From Halieaceae bacterium (GTDB taxonomy: Bacteria > Pseudomonadota > Gammaproteobacteria > Pseudomonadales > Halieaceae), in assembly GCA_003523185.1 (NCBI GenBank), contig DPGN01000051.1:23793-49997 (forward strand): DNA of 26,205 nt, given 5' to 3'. A model generated the notes under the pieces. That model worked only from the letters and a program-made list of their open reading frames with translations. It did no database searches and was not told where the DNA came from. Each line of letters begins with the position of its first letter. The first letter of the stretch is position 1. The translations under genes were made by a program, and so were the position numbers. Positions 23,259-26,205 of this stretch are shown piece by piece.

Positions 23259-24704
23259 CATCAGAACGTATTTGATCTCCAGGTAATCATCGATGCCGTA
23301 CTTGGAGCCCTCGCGACCGGAGCCGGACTCCTTAACGCCACCAAAGGGTGCCATTTCGTTTGAAATGATGCCCTCGTTGACGCCGACAATGCCGTAATCG
23401 AGCGCCTCACTAACGCGCCATACGCGACCAATATCACGAGTATAAAAATAACTCGCCAATCCGAACTCCGTGTCGTTAGCCAGAGCAATCGCCTCTTCCT
23501 CCGTCTGGAACACAGTCACGGGCGCTACGGGGCCAAATATCTCATTCCGGAACACAGCCATGTCAGGCGTGACATGGGTGAGAATTGTAGGCTGATAGAA
23601 ATTGCCACCCAATTCGCTGGGTGCCCCGCCGAGCGCGACCGTAGCGCCCGCTTCCACCGTTGCTTTTACCAACGCATCGACATCGTGTACCGCTCGGTTA
23701 TTGACCAGTGGACCCAAATCAACGCCCTCAGCAAGGCCATTGCCGAGACTGAGCTTCGAAGTGGCTGCGACCAGCTTCTCAACAAACGCGTCGGCAACCG
23801 AGGCCTGCACCAAAATCCGGTTGGAACAGACACAGGTCTGACCACTGTTACGGTACTTAGAAATGAGCGCGCCCTGGACCGCCGAGTCGAGATCCGCATC
23901 CTCAAAGACAATGAACGGCGCGTTCCCGCCTAACTCCATCGACGTTTTCTTCAAGGTCGGGACGCACTGAGCTTCAAGTAATTTCCCGACTTCCGTTGAC
24001 CCGGTGAACGAGAGTTTCCGCACGATAGGATTTGAAGTCAGCTCACTTCCGATATCGCCAGAGCTACCTACAACGACGTTCAATACACCGTCGGGAATAC
24101 CCGCTCGCTTGGCAAGCTCAGCCAAGGCTAGAGCCGATAGGGGCGTTTCACTCGCCGGCTTAATCACAATCGAGCACCCCGCTGCCAGCGCAGGCGCTGC
24201 CTTGCGCGTAATCATGGCATTGGGGAAGTTCCAAGGGGTAATGGCAGCACAGACACCTACGGGCTGCTTGATGCACACAATACGCTTGTCTGGGCTGGGG
24301 CCGGGTATCACGTCACCATCGATGCGTTTCGCCTGCTCGGCAAACCACTCAATGTAGGATGCGCCGTACGCCAACTCACCGCGGCTCTCAGCAATGACCT
24401 TGCCCTGTTCAAGGGTCATGATTCTCGCAAGATCTTCCTGATGGGCCATGATGATATTGAACCAGTCTCGGAGAATGTTAGCGCGAGCCTTGGCCGGCAA
24501 ATTCCTCCAGCTCTCCATTGCCTTCTGGGCAGCCTCAATAGCCTGCGCAGTTTCAGTAGCTCCAACTTTAGCGACACTGGCAAGGACCTCACCGGTCGCT
24601 GGATTCGTGACATCGATGGCTGCGCCGTCATGGGCATCAACCCACTGACCATTAATGAAGGCTTGTGTCTTTAAAAGACCTTGATCCGATAGTTGTTCCT
24701 TCAC
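23244..24704 (-). CDS. gabD: NAD(P)+-dependent succinate-semialdehyde dehydrogenase
   Basis: An aldehyde dehydrogenase of 486 residues, very close to E. coli GabD over its length: AFINGQW near 15, ITPWNFP at 155-161, FTGSTEVG near 233, general base Glu257 in MELGGNAPFIVF, catalytic Cys291 in GQTCVCSNR, and the ending YGIDDYLEIKY. It oxidises succinate semialdehyde to succinate, the last step of GABA or 4-hydroxybutyrate breakdown; glutarate semialdehyde is another possible substrate. The longest frame would start at a TTG (24719). I prefer GTG at 24704, since GGGGA lies about 8 bp upstream and the N-terminal length then matches GabD. It follows the CoA-transferase gene by about 42 bp on the same strand, so they are probably an operon. 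Confidence 0.9.
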   Translation of the reverse strand: MKEQLSDQGLLKTQAFINGQWVDAHDGAAIDVTNPATGEVLASVAKVGATETAQAIEAAQKAMESWRNLPAKARANILRDWFNIIMAHQEDLARIMTLEQGKVIAESRGELAYGASYIEWFAEQAKRIDGDVIPGPSPDKRIVCIKQPVGVCAAITPWNFPNAMITRKAAPALAAGCSIVIKPASETPLSALALAELAKRAGIPDGVLNVVVGSSGDIGSELTSNPIVRKLSFTGSTEVGKLLEAQCVPTLKKTSMELGGNAPFIVFEDADLDSAVQGALISKYRNSGQTCVCSNRILVQASVADAFVEKLVAATSKLSLGNGLAEGVDLGPLVNNRAVHDVDALVKATVEAGATVALGGAPSELGGNFYQPTILTHVTPDMAVFRNEIFGPVAPVTVFQTEEEAIALANDTEFGLASYFYTRDIGRVWRVSEALDYGIVGVNEGIISNEMAPFGGVKESGSGREGSKYGIDDYLEIKYVLMGGLA

Positions 24705-24746
24705 TGGAATTTTCCCCAACGACGGGCAAATCCCGCCTTTATTCTA

Positions 24747-25880
24747 TTAACCAACCAACTTTCTTAGTGTCTCAGAATCGAGGTCTAAAGCCTCCAACAC
24801 TTCAGCGGTATGTGTACCAGGTGTCGGCACCGTACCCGCAGCACCCGGCGTTGCGCTCAGCTTAGGCGCGGGGCTTGGCTGAGCAATCCCGTCTCGGGTA
24901 AAAAAGGTCTCACGAGCGATGTTATGTGGGTGTTCGAGGGCCTCTGAAAAGTTAAGCACCGGTGCGAAACAAACATCGGTTCCTTCGAATTTGTCACACC
25001 ACTCTTGACGGGTTTTAGCGGCGAAAATACTGCGGAACTTTTCCTTACCAGCCTGCCACTGCTCTTTGTCCCACTGATTGGCAAACACCGGGTCATCATT
25101 GAGATTCAAACCATCAATAAGCAATGCATAAAACTGAGGTTCCAGCGCACACACGGTGATGTACTCACCATCCGAGCACCGATAGGTATCGTGCCAAGGC
25201 GAACCAAAGTCAGCCCACCCAGAACCAGGTACATCCGTCATTTGTCCCGAATTGTGCATCCCCCACAACAGCGTCGAAATATAAGCAGCACCATCAGTAA
25301 TCGCTGCGTCCACCACCTGACCTTCGCCCGTTTTTTGCGCGTGGATAATTGCGCTCAAAACACCAAATACCAGCATCATGGTGCCACCGCCTAGGTCACC
25401 GATGAGGGTCAATGGCGCTGTCGGTCTGTGCTCGTGACTACCCCCCGCCCATAGTGCACCGGTGAGGGCAATATAGTTCGGGTCATGCCCTGCCGCATGC
25501 GATAACGGGCCGGTTTGTCCCCACCCCGTCATGCGGCCGAAGACCAGCTTGGGATTGCGCTCGCAACACACCTCAGGGCCAAGACCCAATCGCTCCATAA
25601 CCCCCGGCCGAAAACCTTCAATCAGCACGTCTGCGGTATCGATTAACTTAAGAAGTGCAACGACGGCATCAGAGTCCTTTAAATTCAACGCAACTGACTT
25701 TTTGCCGCGGTTAAAGATGGTGTATTTTGCAAAGGCTGCTGCCGTCTCGGAGTCCGACACTGGGCGATCTATGACAGTTACCTCTGCCCCCATATCTGCC
25801 AACATCATTCCCGCACAAGGACCTGGCCCAATCCCTGCTATTTCGACCACTTTAATTCCCTCTAACGCACCCTTGCTCAT
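24747..25880 (-). CDS. CaiB/BaiF family CoA-transferase
   Basis: A 377-residue family III CoA-transferase or alpha-methylacyl-CoA racemase-like protein. It opens with GIKVVEIAGIGPGPCAGMMLADMG and has the CoA-binding stretch NRGKKSVALNLK at 57-68. The segment GHDPNYIALTGAL (131-143) contains His132, and IGDLGGGTMM holds Asp162; both match catalytic positions of the alpha-methylacyl-CoA racemase branch (His126/Asp156 in the mycobacterial enzyme), so racemase activity on 2-methylacyl-CoA is the more likely reading. The start ATG 25880 is preferred over GTG 25883 because AAGGGG (25887-25892) sits 6 bp upstream of it. It precedes the gabD-like gene. Such enzymes serve branched-chain or sterol side-chain breakdown; the substrate here is not known. 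Confidence 0.9.
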   Translation of the reverse strand: MSKGALEGIKVVEIAGIGPGPCAGMMLADMGAEVTVIDRPVSDSETAAAFAKYTIFNRGKKSVALNLKDSDAVVALLKLIDTADVLIEGFRPGVMERLGLGPEVCCERNPKLVFGRMTGWGQTGPLSHAAGHDPNYIALTGALWAGGSHEHRPTAPLTLIGDLGGGTMMLVFGVLSAIIHAQKTGEGQVVDAAITDGAAYISTLLWGMHNSGQMTDVPGSGWADFGSPWHDTYRCSDGEYITVCALEPQFYALLIDGLNLNDDPVFANQWDKEQWQAGKEKFRSIFAAKTRQEWCDKFEGTDVCFAPVLNFSEALEHPHNIARETFFTRDGIAQPSPAPKLSATPGAAGTVPTPGTHTAEVLEALDLDSETLRKLVG

Positions 25881-26169
25881 CACCTACCCCTTACTTGCGA
25901 AGGCAACGATGCTCGCACCAAGAGTGACCTGATGCAATCTGTAAACAGCGTATAGGGATGCATTGATTACTCAACAGCATCACGATTAATCAGAGCCACT
26001 TGTCGCTCATGGGCTGACCATCAGTTGGGACTGGCATCACTATCACCACTTGGCCCTAGCGGTGACCCGCGTTATGTTGTGATGGTGACGAGGCAGCGAC
26101 CACTTTTAGTGATCAGCTTGTCTATCTCGTCGACAAACAAAGCGACTCACAACAATAAAAGGAATCATC
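25881..26169. promoter_or_regulatory. Divergent intergenic region at right edge
   Basis: This stretch of 289 bp between the CoA-transferase (-) and the next gene (+) must hold both promoters. TGATTA and TAATCA arms 17 bp apart occur near 25963-25991, a weak dyad. Nothing else stands out, and no RNA gene is seen. Confidence 0.4.
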
Positions 26170-26205
26170 ATGAGCTTTATCGTCAATCTCGCTAGAACCA
26201 GTCTT
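26170..26205 (+). CDS. Start of an unidentified gene, cut by right edge
   Basis: The ATG at 26170 has AAAGGA 6 bp upstream, a good ribosome site. Twelve codons are visible (MSFIVNLARTSL) before the window ends. That is too little to name a family. The position, divergent from a CoA-transferase, would fit another acyl-CoA metabolism gene. Confidence 0.55.
   Translation, partial: MSFIVNLARTSL

Overview
The window looks like a carbohydrate-utilisation locus of a marine gammaproteobacterium, set among fatty-acid and aldehyde catabolism genes. The organism type is inferred from the gene mix: a TonB-dependent receptor of the Xanthomonas/Caulobacter type beside SapC, cupin-8 and 'tryptophan halogenase' genes, several CoA-pathway genes, moderate GC, and lipoprotein glycosidases with Gly-rich tethers. 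An OM60/NOR5- or SAR92-like lineage would fit, but no marker gene here proves it. I saw no rRNA, tRNA, CRISPR array, IS element or integrase.

Layout. (1) 1-2265: a crotonase cut by the left edge (-) is divergent from a coniferyl-aldehyde-dehydrogenase-like gene (+), which ends at a bidirectional terminator. (2) 2283-6413: a GH3 lipoprotein beta-glucosidase followed by an SGLT-type Na+/sugar symporter, a two-gene minus-strand operon. (3) 6414-6862: a 449-bp divergent control region with several dyads and repeated TGGGA elements. (4) 6863-9860: a TonB-dependent receptor with its own terminator. (5) 9925-13156: SapC, a cupin-8/JmjC-like protein and a flavin-dependent halogenase in one plus-strand operon, ended by a bidirectional terminator. 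(6) 13322-19796: a minus-strand run of 3-hydroxyacyl-CoA dehydrogenase, LytS-type kinase, LytTR regulator and a 1029-residue multimodular GH16 lipoprotein. (7) 19923-23211: a small GFA/CENP-V-like protein divergent from a second GH3 lipoprotein. (8) 23244-25880: a CaiB/BaiF CoA-transferase followed by a succinate-semialdehyde dehydrogenase. The first 12 codons of a further plus-strand gene sit at the right edge.

How the genes may work together (inference). GH16 would cut a beta-glucan such as laminarin at the cell surface. The receptor would import oligosaccharides, the two GH3 enzymes would release glucose, and the SGLT-type symporter would carry it into the cytoplasm. The LytS/LytTR pair is the only transcriptional regulator in the window and the best candidate controller. 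GH3 and GH16, although 10 kb apart, carry a near-identical element 33-34 bp upstream of their starts. The least understood part is the SapC/cupin-8/halogenase operon next to the receptor: it looks like a conserved oxidative-modification module of unknown substrate and is the best candidate here for an undescribed system.
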